64,000 nt of DNA from Bacteroidales bacterium (GTDB lineage Bacteria; Bacteroidota; Bacteroidia; Bacteroidales; Paludibacteraceae), in assembly GCA_015061185.1 (NCBI GenBank), contig SUWZ01000009.1, positions 1 to 64,000 of the forward strand, written 5' to 3'. Under the pieces are notes generated by a model, which was not told where the DNA came from, made no database searches, and saw nothing but the letters and a program-made list of their open reading frames with translations. Below are positions 46,676-55,650 of the stretch, piece by piece. A program made the position numbers and the translations under genes. Positions within the stretch are counted from its first letter, which is position 1. Each line of letters begins with the position of its first letter.

Positions 46676-47581
46676 ATGAAACCAACTTTATTAGTATTAG
46701 CTGCAGGAATGGGTAGCAGATACGGAGGCTTAAAGCAATTGGACGAATTAGGTCCGAATGGAGAGACCATCATGGATTATTCCATATATGACGCTGCACG
46801 AGCAGGTTTTGGAAAAGTAGTTTTTGTAATTCGTCATGCTTTCGAACAAGATTTCAGAGAAAAGATAATCCCTAAATACTCAAATACAATTGAAGTAGAA
46901 GTTGTATATCAAGAGTTAGACTCTCTTCCGGAAGGTTACTCTCTGCATCCGGAGCGCGTAAAACCTTGGGGTACAAATCATGCAATAATGATGGGAGCAA
47001 AAGCGGTGACCACCCCATTTGCAGTTATAAATGCAGATGATTTTTATGGCAAAGAGAGTTTTGAGATATTGGCTCAATCACTGCAAGCCATGGAGGGAAC
47101 AGAAAATAATTATTGCATGATTGGTTATCGTTTAGGAAATACGTTATCGGAGAGCGGACACGTATCCAGAGGCGTTTGTCAAACCGACAGCGAAAAACAT
47201 TTGACTACGGTGGTGGAACACTATGAAGTGCAACGAAAAGGAGAGGTCGTAGTATTCAAAGATATGGAAAGCAATGAATACAAAACAATCGACGAAAATC
47301 TACCGGTATCCATGAATATGTGGGGATTCACGCCTGATTATTTCACACACTCAGAAGCTGATTTCAAATTATTTTTGGACGAAAACAAAGAAAACATAAA
47401 GGCTGAATATGGAATACCGACAATGGTAAATAAACTAATTCAAACTCAGACAGCCACAATAAAAGTATTAGACACTCCATGCAAATGGTTTGGTGTTACC
47501 TATAAAGAGGATCGAGAATCTGTCGTAAATAAGATTCAAGATTTAATAAACAATGGGGTTTATCCTCAGAAACTATTTTAA
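46676..47581 (+). CDS. Sugar-phosphate nucleotidyltransferase family protein
   Basis: The 301-residue protein has the nucleotidyltransferase signature LAAGMGSRYGGLKQLDELG near 7-25, the metal-binding Asp-containing VINADDFYGKESFE near 118, and EVQRKGEVVVFK further on. The fold is that of enzymes that couple a sugar 1-phosphate to a nucleotide. The next gene, 12 bases downstream, is galE, so a role in nucleotide-sugar supply for polysaccharides or glycoproteins is likely. The nucleotide and sugar cannot be read from the sequence. Confidence 0.88.
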   Translation: MKPTLLVLAAGMGSRYGGLKQLDELGPNGETIMDYSIYDAARAGFGKVVFVIRHAFEQDFREKIIPKYSNTIEVEVVYQELDSLPEGYSLHPERVKPWGTNHAIMMGAKAVTTPFAVINADDFYGKESFEILAQSLQAMEGTENNYCMIGYRLGNTLSESGHVSRGVCQTDSEKHLTTVVEHYEVQRKGEVVVFKDMESNEYKTIDENLPVSMNMWGFTPDYFTHSEADFKLFLDENKENIKAEYGIPTMVNKLIQTQTATIKVLDTPCKWFGVTYKEDRESVVNKIQDLINNGVYPQKLF

Positions 47582-47593
47582 CAAAGGAAAGAA

Positions 47594-48616
47594 ATGGGAA
47601 AAGGAAAAATATTAGTTACCGGCGGAACAGGATACATAGGTTCACATACCGTTGTTGAATTATTTAACGCCGGATATGAACCAATTATTATTGACAATCT
47701 ATCCAATTCCAGCATATCGGTATTAGATGGTATAAAGGCGATAACTAAAGTTCCTGTTACATACGAAAATATCGACTGCAAGGATTATAATTCATTGGAA
47801 CGATTTTTTGAGAAGCATCAAGATATGAAAGCGATTGCCCACTTTGCCGCCTACAAATCTGTAGGAGAATCTGTGAGCAAGCCGATTAGTTACTATAGGA
47901 ACAACATAGTTTCGCTACTCAACTTATTGCAATTGATGCCTAATTTTGGAATAAAAAACATCGTATTTTCATCATCCTGCACGGTTTATGGGCAACCGGA
48001 CGAGCTTCCGGTAACGGAGCAATCACCGATTAAGCCGGCAACATCACCCTACGGAAGTACTAAACAGATGTGCGAAACCATTCTTAATGATGCAGCAATA
48101 GCCAATCCGGAAATGAATAGTATCATACTACGCTATTTCAATCCGATTGGAGCGCACTCCTCAGCAGAAATTGGAGAACTTCCGAATGGGATTCCCAACA
48201 ATCTGCTTCCATATATCACACAAACAGCAGCAGGGATTCGCGAAAAATTGAGAGTATTTGGAGATGACTACAACACACCGGACGGAAGTTGCATTCGCGA
48301 CTATATCAATGTTGTTGACTTAGCCAAAGCGCACGTAGTTGCAATTGACAGATTAATAGAAGAAAAAAATAAGAAGAATATCGAGGTCTTCAATCTTGGA
48401 ACCGGGAATGGTTCTTCTGTTCTTGAAATCCTCAATGGATTTGAGTCGGCAACAGGCGTGAAAGTACCTTACGAAATTGTGGAACGTAGAGCCGGAGACA
48501 TAGAAAAAGTTTGGGCTGACACCACATTTGCCAATCAAGAGTTGGGTTGGAAAGCAGAGATTCCGTTAGAGGAATCTTTACTATCTGCTTGGAATTGGCA
48601 AAAAAAGTTGCAATAA
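47594..48616 (+). CDS. galE: UDP-glucose 4-epimerase
   Basis: NAD-dependent short-chain dehydrogenase family enzyme of 340 residues that interconverts UDP-glucose and UDP-galactose. It has the dinucleotide motif TGGTGYIGSHT near 9-19, the SSSCTVYG serine near 123 and the YGSTK catalytic Tyr/Lys near 152-156. The C-terminal GDIEKVWADT segment is also typical. A purine-rich AGGAAAG lies before the start codon, one of few visible Shine-Dalgarno-like sites here. It follows the nucleotidyltransferase gene by 12 bases. Confidence 0.95.
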   Translation: MGKGKILVTGGTGYIGSHTVVELFNAGYEPIIIDNLSNSSISVLDGIKAITKVPVTYENIDCKDYNSLERFFEKHQDMKAIAHFAAYKSVGESVSKPISYYRNNIVSLLNLLQLMPNFGIKNIVFSSSCTVYGQPDELPVTEQSPIKPATSPYGSTKQMCETILNDAAIANPEMNSIILRYFNPIGAHSSAEIGELPNGIPNNLLPYITQTAAGIREKLRVFGDDYNTPDGSCIRDYINVVDLAKAHVVAIDRLIEEKNKKNIEVFNLGTGNGSSVLEILNGFESATGVKVPYEIVERRAGDIEKVWADTTFANQELGWKAEIPLEESLLSAWNWQKKLQ

Positions 48617-48663
48617 TTTCAAAATATTTCAGAAATCAAATACAAAGTGTAAGCAAAAATTAC

Positions 48664-48671
48664 TAAATTTG
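48664..48671 (+). promoter_or_regulatory. -7 promoter element for the aminotransferase gene
   Basis: TAAATTTG matches TAnnTTTG and lies 37 bases before the ATG at 48709. Confidence 0.5.
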
Positions 48672-48708
48672 CACAAATTTTTAGAAACAATTAAAAATAA
48701 GTAAAAAA

Positions 48709-49905
48709 ATGAATCAATTATCAGCTCGTTTAACAGCTTTGTCACCGTCAGAAACTCTTGCAATGTCACAAAAGAGTCAAGAGTTAAAGGCACAAGGAAT
48801 CGATGTCATCAACTTGAGTGTCGGAGAACCCGATTTCAACACACCGAATCATATAAAAGAAGCTGCAAAGAAAGCAATAGAAGATAATTTTTCATTCTAC
48901 TCACCGGTTCCCGGATATCTAGCCCTTCGCAAAGCTATTGTAGAGAAATTAAAAAGAGAGAATGGTTTGGAGTATGATGTAAACCAAATTGTATGTTCAA
49001 ACGGAGCAAAACAATCTGTTTGCAACGTATTGATGTGCGTTGTAGGAGCAGGAGACGAAGTTATTATCCCGGCACCTTATTGGGTTAGCTACATCGAAAT
49101 GGTGAAATTGGCAGATGGCAAAAGTGTTATCGTAGAAGCCGGTTTAGATCAAGATTTCAAAATCACCCCTCAACAATTGGAAGATGCAATCACCCCAAAG
49201 ACAAAGGTGTTGATTCTTTGTTCTCCATCTAACCCTACAGGAAGTGTATATACCAAAGAGGAGTTGGCAGGATTGGCAAAGGTTTTGGAAAAATATCCTA
49301 ACGTAATTGTTTTGGCAGACGAGATTTATGAACACATCAATTATATTGGAAAACACGAAAGCATCGCTCAATTCGAGTCTATTCGTGACCGTGTTGTAAT
49401 TGTAAATGGAGTGTCTAAAGGATATGCAATGACGGGATGGAGATTAGGATGGATTGCAGCACCACAATGGATTGCATCAGCATGCAACAAATTGCAAGGT
49501 CAATATACATCCGGACCATGTTCCATCACTCAAAAAGCAGCAGAAGCAGCCTACACGGGCGACCAAACATGCGTTGCAGAGATGAGAGCTGCTTTTGAAA
49601 GAAGACGTAACTTGGTTGTCAAAATGGCAAAAGAGATTTCAGGTTTCAAAGTTAATATTCCGGATGGAGCTTTCTATGTATTCCCTGAATGTGATTCTTA
49701 CTTCGGCAAGAAAACGCAAGATGGAAAAACGATTGAAAACTCAGCTGATTTAGCAATGTATTTGTTAGAAACCGGTCATGTTGCATGCGTGGGAGGAAGC
49801 GCATTTGGAGCACCCAACTGCATCAGAATGTCGTATGCTACTTCGGACGAAAACTTGGTAGAAGCATTCAAGAGAATTAAGAATGCATTAGAGTTGTTGA
49901 AATAA
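48709..49905 (+). CDS. Pyridoxal phosphate-dependent aminotransferase (aspartate aminotransferase type)
   Basis: Class I aminotransferase of 398 residues. The N-terminus LSARLTALSPSETLAMSQKS and INLSVGEPDFNTP are typical of AspC/AspAT subgroup Ib; CSPSNPTGSVY lies near 165, DEIYEHINY near 205, the PLP lysine in NGVSKGYAMTGWRLGW near 237, and the substrate Arg in CIRMSYATS near 375. It would transfer the amino group between aspartate and 2-oxoglutarate. It is monocistronic, with its own promoter and terminator. Confidence 0.95.
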   Translation: MNQLSARLTALSPSETLAMSQKSQELKAQGIDVINLSVGEPDFNTPNHIKEAAKKAIEDNFSFYSPVPGYLALRKAIVEKLKRENGLEYDVNQIVCSNGAKQSVCNVLMCVVGAGDEVIIPAPYWVSYIEMVKLADGKSVIVEAGLDQDFKITPQQLEDAITPKTKVLILCSPSNPTGSVYTKEELAGLAKVLEKYPNVIVLADEIYEHINYIGKHESIAQFESIRDRVVIVNGVSKGYAMTGWRLGWIAAPQWIASACNKLQGQYTSGPCSITQKAAEAAYTGDQTCVAEMRAAFERRRNLVVKMAKEISGFKVNIPDGAFYVFPECDSYFGKKTQDGKTIENSADLAMYLLETGHVACVGGSAFGAPNCIRMSYATSDENLVEAFKRIKNALELLK

Positions 49906-49961
49906 AATGATGTTTTAATATCGATTATTATTACAGATTGAACTTTCGTAAGTAAATAATT

Positions 49962-49998
49962 AGAGGGTGTATCGGAATAGATATGCCCTCTTTTTTGT
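49962..49998 (+). terminator. Rho-independent terminator of the aminotransferase gene
   Basis: AGAGGGTGTATC pairs with GATATGCCCTCT, one mismatch, and TTTTTGT follows. It is about 57 bases after the stop codon. Confidence 0.78.
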
Positions 49999-50126
49999 AT
50001 AAATAACAATTCTAAAACTTGCATTCTCTGATTATGCCCCAATGATTCCTTTGTATGATTGTTTTTGCAAAAAAAAGGTGCAAAGGCCAGCTTCAAGACA
50101 TTTTAAATTTATTTTTTACCGTCAAA

Positions 50127-50157
50127 AGTCCGAAGTCTGTTTTCAAAACTTCGGACT
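50127..50157 (-). terminator. Terminator of the CDGSH gene
   Basis: AGTCCGAAGT (50127-50136) and ACTTCGGACT (50148-50157) are perfect reverse complements around 11 bases; on the - strand the stem is followed by TTTTGAC. It lies 60 bases beyond the CDGSH gene stop. Confidence 0.7.
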
Positions 50158-50217
50158 GAATTTTATGTTTATTTTTGAATTTTACCAAGCAGAGGTACTT
50201 ATATCAAAGCAAAAAAA

Positions 50218-50931
50218 TCACAGATAGGTATGACTACCGTCGCAAAAAGGTTTGTTTTCTGATTCCCCGCAACGACAAAGTGTGACACGATTTCTGATTT
50301 CATACGAGTCGCCATTGGCTCCAAAGACCTGAATTCCGCCTCGCAACCAGATAGGTCCTTTGATCTTGACTCCCACTCCTTCCAACAATCCAACTTGCGG
50401 TGCAAAATCCGGTTCAAAAATCTTTTTGGCTCTCTTGTCCCATAAGACCAATCTACCACTCGGACAATGTGCTACAATTTCTTTTGCCAATTCCACTTCC
50501 GAATCGGTAGATGCACACTCCACAATGTTCCAGATTCCGCCATTGGCATCACAAAAATGAGCAAAAGAACAATATCTTTCGTTATCTGCCAACGTTAATA
50601 AAGGTCCATCGCTAACCACTACATCCTTCAATAGAGACTCATGTTTGGCTTTCTCCTTGCTATCCCAAGAATGTTTTGTATGCTCTCCTGTACAATAAGG
50701 ATGTTTTTTTGAGGCTCCACATCTACATAAAGCACATGGTTCCTTAGACGAGAAACTCTCCCCTTCCCTATATCCTGTAGGAATTCCTTGCTCATCCAAC
50801 TCTGCAAAAAGTTCAGACATTTTAGGCTCTCCAAATAACATGTAAGGACCATTTGCAACCACTTTGATGTAAAATTGGGGCTTTGTTTCAGAGTTGTGAT
50901 TTGACTCTTCTTGCATATTTACGTTTTCCAT
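50218..50931 (-). CDS. Double CDGSH iron-sulfur domain protein
   Basis: The 237-residue soluble protein has two CDGSH-type motifs: CRCGASKKHPYCTGEH near residues 69-84 and CRCGESENKPFCDGSHT at the C-terminus. Each has the C-x-C...C...H pattern that binds a 2Fe-2S cluster through three Cys and one His; the first has CTGEH in place of CDGSH, keeping the ligands. A middle region of about 100 residues contains RYCSFAHFCDANGGIWNIV and DFAPQVGLLEGVGVKIKGPI, as in bacterial two-CDGSH proteins that carry an extra ferredoxin-like part. Role likely in electron transfer or cluster handling. It is monocistronic. Confidence 0.9.
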   Translation of the reverse strand: MENVNMQEESNHNSETKPQFYIKVVANGPYMLFGEPKMSELFAELDEQGIPTGYREGESFSSKEPCALCRCGASKKHPYCTGEHTKHSWDSKEKAKHESLLKDVVVSDGPLLTLADNERYCSFAHFCDANGGIWNIVECASTDSEVELAKEIVAHCPSGRLVLWDKRAKKIFEPDFAPQVGLLEGVGVKIKGPIWLRGGIQVFGANGDSYEIRNRVTLCRCGESENKPFCDGSHTYL

Positions 50932-51008
50932 ATATTAAAGTTTTATATAGAAAACAACAGAATAAAGAAAAAAGTTTCTTAGGGTAGTCTATATGAAGTT
51001 GCTTAAAT

Positions 51009-51045
51009 TTTATTTCGAGCGAATTTATAGAACCTGCCTTAAATA
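51009..51045 (+). repeat. Dispersed intergenic repeat, copy F
   Basis: TTTATTTCGAGCGAATTTAT followed by AGAACCTGCCTTAAATA carries the core GAATTTATAGAACC and a CCTTAAA tail. It sits between the CDGSH gene start and the end of the helix-hairpin-helix gene, both on the - strand. Confidence 0.5.
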
Positions 51046-51053
51046 AATATTCG

Positions 51054-51608
51054 CTATTTCAACAGCAATGTATCAATCCAAAGGTAAGGTTTTATGCTCT
51101 GGAAAGTCTCCTCAGACAAACCATAAACATTCCGCAACTCTTCCACCGAATGAAACTTTCCTCCCAAGGAGGTTCTGTAGCGAATAATCCGTTTCGACAA
51201 GACAGGTCCGATTCCCCGCAGTTTCACCAATTCTGCACTATCTGCTTTATTTAGTTCAATTTTAAGCACTTCATGCTTCGCCACACCCCTATTCAACTTT
51301 TTCGGTGGCAGATTGTTGTATTGAACAGTTCGATTTGCCTCTTGCTTGACCGGAGAGAAAGAATCTCGCACCACAGAAGCCGTTCGTTTAGAACGCTCCT
51401 TATTCAGCAAACTATCGCGATAACGAATTTCCAAAATCAAGGAATCAATTTTGCGTTGTTCCTCTTGCGTGTAAACTGCTTCATTGGGGTTTTGAGAATG
51501 AGACGGAAAACAAAAATTAACCGCAAACATCAAACAAATCAGGCTACCCAAAACAAGCAAACCATTCTTCTCACCTTTGGAGAAGAAGAAAAAATCTTTC
51601 CAAATCAT
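51054..51608 (-). CDS. ComEA-like helix-hairpin-helix protein
   Basis: The 184-residue protein has one transmembrane helix (about 18-36), a charged linker of about 65 residues and a helix-hairpin-helix domain (about 112-178; IELNKADSAELVKLRGIGPV, SKRIIRYRTSLGGKFHSVEE, LRNVYGLSEETFQSIKPYL). The domain binds DNA non-specifically in ComEA-type uptake proteins. With the membrane anchor at the N-terminus it would hold the domain outside the inner membrane. No other competence gene is near, so DNA uptake is only one possibility. Confidence 0.87.
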   Translation of the reverse strand: MIWKDFFFFSKGEKNGLLVLGSLICLMFAVNFCFPSHSQNPNEAVYTQEEQRKIDSLILEIRYRDSLLNKERSKRTASVVRDSFSPVKQEANRTVQYNNLPPKKLNRGVAKHEVLKIELNKADSAELVKLRGIGPVLSKRIIRYRTSLGGKFHSVEELRNVYGLSEETFQSIKPYLWIDTLLLK

Positions 51609-51764
51609 AGTTATGTAGGGAGGTTCAAAATTTTATGTTCCACTTGTCTATAGTCCGAACCTCCGTATGACTATAACAAATGAATCTACACTGCAAAGGA
51701 AATAAATTTTTCAGACATTTCAAGTTGTTTTAAGAAGAATGTTTTCTAATATGCCAATAATTAC

Positions 51765-51772
51765 TAACTTTG
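51765..51772 (+). promoter_or_regulatory. -7 promoter element for the Ig-like lipoprotein operon
   Basis: TAACTTTG matches TAnnTTTG, 40 bases before the ATG at 51813. A TTTT at 51742-51745 could act as a weak -33. Confidence 0.5.
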
Positions 51773-51812
51773 TCGGGATTTGATACGACAACGAAAAAAA
51801 TATTCCTAAACA

Positions 51813-53669
51813 ATGGGAAATAAAAATCTAAAAATATTCATTTTATGCATTGGATTTATTCTCTGTGGCTGTGCCAACATGGGTCAAGGTCCAACCGGTG
51901 GCAAAAAAGACATTGTTGCTCCAAGTGCAACCCAATTTTCGCCCCAAAACAAAGCTACAAACGTAAAAGGCAATAAAATCGAGATTCTCTTTGACGAATA
52001 TATTCAAGTCAACAATGCCAACCAAAACATTATTGTCTCTCCTCCACAAAAGACACAACCGATAACAAAAGGTATAGGGAAAAAAGTGGTTATGGAGTTT
52101 CGAGACACTCTACAACCTAATACCACCTATACAATTGATTTTGGGAAATCAATCGGAGACTATACCGAAAATAATTTAACAAAAGATTTTGTCTATTCAT
52201 TCTCTACAGGCGAAAATGTTGACTCTCTGAAACTATCCGGGATTGTGTTGAACGCAGACAATTTAACCCCATGCGAAGATATATACGTAGGGATACACTC
52301 CATCTGCGATGATTCAACATTTACCAATCGTCCATTTGAACGAATTGCCAAAACAGACAAAGAAGGAAAGTTTACAATCTTAGGTGCCGGGAATAAACAA
52401 TATAAAATTTTTGCACTAAAAGATTTAAACAACAACTACTACTATGACCAACGAGGCGAAACAATAGCTTTTGAAGATATTGCCACACCTATTCCATCGA
52501 TTGAAACTATCATCCAATCGGATACAACATTTGGCGATTCAGCAACAATAGATACCATCATCCACAAAACTATTTATAAATACCTTCCGGATGAAATATT
52601 ATTGCGCGCTTTTGTTTTACCAACTGAGATTCAAGAGTTTAAGAAAATAAAACGAGAGAGAAATTATTTCACCCTCAATTTTACAAAAATCGAAAAATCC
52701 TTGCCCAAAGTAACATTGTTAAATTCCGACAAGGAAGAATGGTTTATTGCGGAGCCCAGCATCACAACAGACACGGTAAAATATTGGATTACAGACTCTA
52801 CCCTATTTGCGATGGATTCATTACAGATAGCGATCGAATATCTTGTTACCGACTCATTGCGAGATTTAATTCCTCAAACAGATACACTTTGGGCTAATCT
52901 AACCGGCAAACAACTCTCTGACGAAGCAAAGAAATTGGAATCAAGAAAAAAGTTGGAAGAGAGAATGGCAAAACGAGGTATCAAAGTAAAACGAGATAAC
53001 CTCCTTAAATTAAGCAAAGAGCCGAGTACAGTAGAAATTTACAATCCCGTGGTTATTGAATGGGAAAGACCAATCGCCCATTTAGACACCTCAAAAATAC
53101 ACTTTTACATCAAAGAAGACTCTGTGCTTACCCCTATAAAAGGCTCTATCGAAAAGGATAAAGATCCGTACTACCCTCGTCAATATAAACTTGTTGGAGA
53201 TTTCAAAACTGACATTTTCTACCAAGTAGATATTGACTCTGCTGCGTTTTACGACTATTACGGAAATCATAATAATGCGATAGAAGTGCTATTCAGAATC
53301 AAGCCGATTGATAATTATGCCACTTTCACTTTAAATGTAAAAAATATAGAGGGAGAAGCATTTGTTGAGATGATAACCAAAACGGATGAGGTTATACGTC
53401 GAGAACAAGTAAAAAATAATATGGCTAAATTCATTCACATCACTCCCGGAGAATATTTCTTTCGACTAATAGAAGATAAAAATGGGAATGGTTTGTGGGA
53501 TACAGGAGATTACTCTCAAGGATTGCCGCCGGAATATGTTTACTATCTTCCTAAGAGAATTAAATTCCGCAAAAATTGGGATGTAGAGGAAGAGTGGGAT
53601 GTAAAAGAGATTCCGTTGGAAGAACAACGCCCATCCGATTTAGCCATATCCAAAAAACAATCAAAATAA
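51813..53669 (+). CDS. Ig-like (Big_5) domain lipoprotein
   Basis: The 618-residue lipoprotein (lipobox CGC near residues 18-20 in FILCGCANMG) begins its mature part with the Gly-rich PTGGKKDIVAP motif common to a conserved Bacteroidota family. An Ig-like Big_5/SbsA domain follows (about 38-130; SPQNKATNVKGNKIEILFDE, NTTYTIDFG). The rest is beta-rich with a carboxypeptidase-regulatory-like stretch near 140-215 and a charged helix near 370-390. It heads a run with the WbqC-like and acyltransferase genes (6 and 17 bases apart). It is probably an outer-membrane anchored envelope factor; the molecular role is unknown. Confidence 0.85.
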   Translation: MGNKNLKIFILCIGFILCGCANMGQGPTGGKKDIVAPSATQFSPQNKATNVKGNKIEILFDEYIQVNNANQNIIVSPPQKTQPITKGIGKKVVMEFRDTLQPNTTYTIDFGKSIGDYTENNLTKDFVYSFSTGENVDSLKLSGIVLNADNLTPCEDIYVGIHSICDDSTFTNRPFERIAKTDKEGKFTILGAGNKQYKIFALKDLNNNYYYDQRGETIAFEDIATPIPSIETIIQSDTTFGDSATIDTIIHKTIYKYLPDEILLRAFVLPTEIQEFKKIKRERNYFTLNFTKIEKSLPKVTLLNSDKEEWFIAEPSITTDTVKYWITDSTLFAMDSLQIAIEYLVTDSLRDLIPQTDTLWANLTGKQLSDEAKKLESRKKLEERMAKRGIKVKRDNLLKLSKEPSTVEIYNPVVIEWERPIAHLDTSKIHFYIKEDSVLTPIKGSIEKDKDPYYPRQYKLVGDFKTDIFYQVDIDSAAFYDYYGNHNNAIEVLFRIKPIDNYATFTLNVKNIEGEAFVEMITKTDEVIRREQVKNNMAKFIHITPGEYFFRLIEDKNGNGLWDTGDYSQGLPPEYVYYLPKRIKFRKNWDVEEEWDVKEIPLEEQRPSDLAISKKQSK

Positions 53670-53675
53670 CGATTT

Positions 53676-54287
53676 ATGGATCAGAGGTTACTTTTAACGA
53701 CTACCTATTTGGGGCCTATAGACTATTTCAGACAGATCTATACTGCCCCCAAAGTTGTTATAGAACAAAACGATCACTACACCAAACAAACCTACCGCAA
53801 TAGATGTCGGATTGCAACAAGTAACCATCTGTTGGATTTAACCATTCCGGTGATTCGTCCCAAAGAGAAATGTCCTACGAAAGAGATTCAAATTTCTTAC
53901 AAAGAGAATTGGAGAATTAATCATTGGAGAGCAATAGAATCCGCCTATAATTCAACTCCATTTTTCGAATATTACAGAGATGATTATGAAGTGGTCTTTA
54001 TGAAAAAGTATAATTACCTAATCGATTTCAACATGGATTTATTGGAAACCACACTTAGACTACTTCATATTTCCAAAGAAATTGAAAAGACATCAGAATA
54101 CATTCCAAAGGAGGATAATAACCCATGGGATATGCGAGAGGCCTTTCACCCTAAACACGAAAGTACAACTCAAATCACACCCTACTATCAAGTGTTTGAA
54201 CACAAGTTCGGATTCCAACCCAATTTAAGCATTATCGACTTGCTATTCAACATGGGTCCGGAAGCCATATTTACATTAAGAAAATAA
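53676..54287 (+). CDS. WbqC family protein
   Basis: The 203-residue protein matches the WbqC-like family: start LLTTTYLGPIDYFRQI, KQTYRNRCRIATSNHLLDLT near 41-60, and ENWRINHWRAIESAYNSTPFFEYY near 90. Members occur in O-antigen gene clusters and broadly in Bacteroidota, where the gene often follows signal peptidase I; the biochemical activity is not established to my knowledge. It starts 6 bases after the lipoprotein gene and ends 17 bases before the acyltransferase gene. Confidence 0.85.
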   Translation: MDQRLLLTTTYLGPIDYFRQIYTAPKVVIEQNDHYTKQTYRNRCRIATSNHLLDLTIPVIRPKEKCPTKEIQISYKENWRINHWRAIESAYNSTPFFEYYRDDYEVVFMKKYNYLIDFNMDLLETTLRLLHISKEIEKTSEYIPKEDNNPWDMREAFHPKHESTTQITPYYQVFEHKFGFQPNLSIIDLLFNMGPEAIFTLRK

Positions 54288-54304
54288 ATTAAAATATAAA
54301 ACTT

Positions 54305-55474
54305 ATGGAAAACGAATTCAATTATGACGACATGCGACCTTACCTTGACGACGAGGTTAAGGCGACATTAGAAAAATTGACCAACGAACCGGAGTTTATC
54401 TACGTACTGAAATTTTTATATCCGAACATGGATATAGATAAGCTTATACAACAATTACGAAGTTTAAATAGCATAAAAGAGTTTCAATTGCAAATCATCG
54501 GACCATTGATTCTGAGTATAGTACAAAAGGCCAAAGGAGTCTATACTCTCAACGGAATGGAGCAATTAAGTTTCGATGAAAAGTACCTCTTCATCTCCAA
54601 CCATAGAGACATTATCATGGACGCAGCCTTGCTAAATACACTTTTTGCAGAAAAAGGATTTGACACCACAGAAAATGCCATTGGAGATAACCTTTGTACT
54701 CGACCTTGGATTAGTGATGTTTTAAAATTGAACAAAAGCTTTTTGATTAAAAGAAACGGAACAAAAAGAGAGTTATTCAATGCTTTTGTAAAACAATCCA
54801 CCTACATCAGAGAAACCATCACTCAGAAAAGAAATTCAATTTGGTTGGCTCAACGTGAAGGCAGAGCAAAAGACTCGGATGATAGAACGCAAGAAAGCTT
54901 GCTTAAAATGCTTACCATCAGTGCAAAAAATAATTTAAGAGAGAGTTTCATAGAACTCAATATCACTCCTATTTGCGTCTCATACGAATATGATTCTTGC
55001 GACTATCTAAAAGCGATGGAATTCCAACAAAAAAGAGATAATCCCGACTTTAAAAAGAGCGAAGAAGATGATGTGAGAAGTATGCAAATTGGAATTACCG
55101 GCTACAAGGGTCAAATGATTTATGAGGTATGTCAACCTATCAACAAGGAGATAGAACAATTTATTCAACCCGACGATGATAGAAATACGATATTGAACAA
55201 GATAGCTCAACTCATTGACAACAAAATACACCTCAACTATCATCTGTTCCCTTGCAACTATATCGCACTGGATAATTTGAACAACGACTCCCAATTTTTG
55301 GGAAAACACTACACAGAGGAAGAGAAGATCAAGTTTGAGAAGTATGTAGATGCACAGATTGAAAAAATTGATTGGAAGGATAAAGATATACCTTTCTTAA
55401 AAGAGAAATTTTGGATTATGTATGCCAATCCTGCCATCAATCAATTTAAGGCGATTAGCAAGTGTAATTTATAA
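54305..55474 (+). CDS. 1-acyl-glycerol-3-phosphate acyltransferase family protein
   Basis: The 389-residue protein has the PlsC/PlsB-type acyltransferase motifs FISNHRDIIMDAALL near 97-111 and IWLAQREGRAKDSDD near 180-194 (the EG-R block). In the first motif the spacing between the catalytic His and the Asp is five residues if the second Asp is used, one more than the usual H-x4-D; the Asp of HRD lies only one residue away. It lacks obvious transmembrane helices. It should transfer an acyl chain to a lysophospholipid or related lipid. Third gene of the lipoprotein-WbqC run. Confidence 0.82.
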   Translation: MENEFNYDDMRPYLDDEVKATLEKLTNEPEFIYVLKFLYPNMDIDKLIQQLRSLNSIKEFQLQIIGPLILSIVQKAKGVYTLNGMEQLSFDEKYLFISNHRDIIMDAALLNTLFAEKGFDTTENAIGDNLCTRPWISDVLKLNKSFLIKRNGTKRELFNAFVKQSTYIRETITQKRNSIWLAQREGRAKDSDDRTQESLLKMLTISAKNNLRESFIELNITPICVSYEYDSCDYLKAMEFQQKRDNPDFKKSEEDDVRSMQIGITGYKGQMIYEVCQPINKEIEQFIQPDDDRNTILNKIAQLIDNKIHLNYHLFPCNYIALDNLNNDSQFLGKHYTEEEKIKFEKYVDAQIEKIDWKDKDIPFLKEKFWIMYANPAINQFKAISKCNL

Positions 55475-55498
55475 AAGGCACTCACTTTGGCACTCCAA

Positions 55499-55556
55499 TG
55501 ACTACTTTTATGAAGTTAGCAGAATTAATTTTGACATAACTTTATAGAAGTAGTCA
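55499..55556. repeat. 19-bp imperfect inverted repeat between acyltransferase and radC
   Basis: TGACTACTTTTATGAAGTT (55499-55517) faces AACTTTATAGAAGTAGTCA (55538-55556) with two non-matching positions and a 20-base loop. The right arm holds TTTATAGAA, part of the core of the dispersed repeat. It may act as terminator of the upstream operon, but no proper U-tract follows. Confidence 0.55.
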
Positions 55557-55650
55557 CAAATTTTTGTTTGCAAGATGTTTCATAAGTTGCATTATGGAGC
55601 CTCAACCTATCATAAAAACAACACCCAATTAAGGGTAAATTTAAATTACA

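Larger units (their letters stand above)
49906..50217. other. Convergent intergenic region with two terminators
   Basis: This 312-base gap lies between the + strand aminotransferase and the - strand CDGSH gene. It holds the terminator at 49962-49998 and the stem-loop at 50127-50157. Reading frames crossing it have no coding character. Confidence 0.6.

Noticed and set aside
50042..50227. A 61-codon + strand frame across the convergent gap after the aminotransferase
   Set aside because: It runs through a perfect terminator stem (50127-50157) and into the end of the CDGSH gene, and its translation has no coding character.
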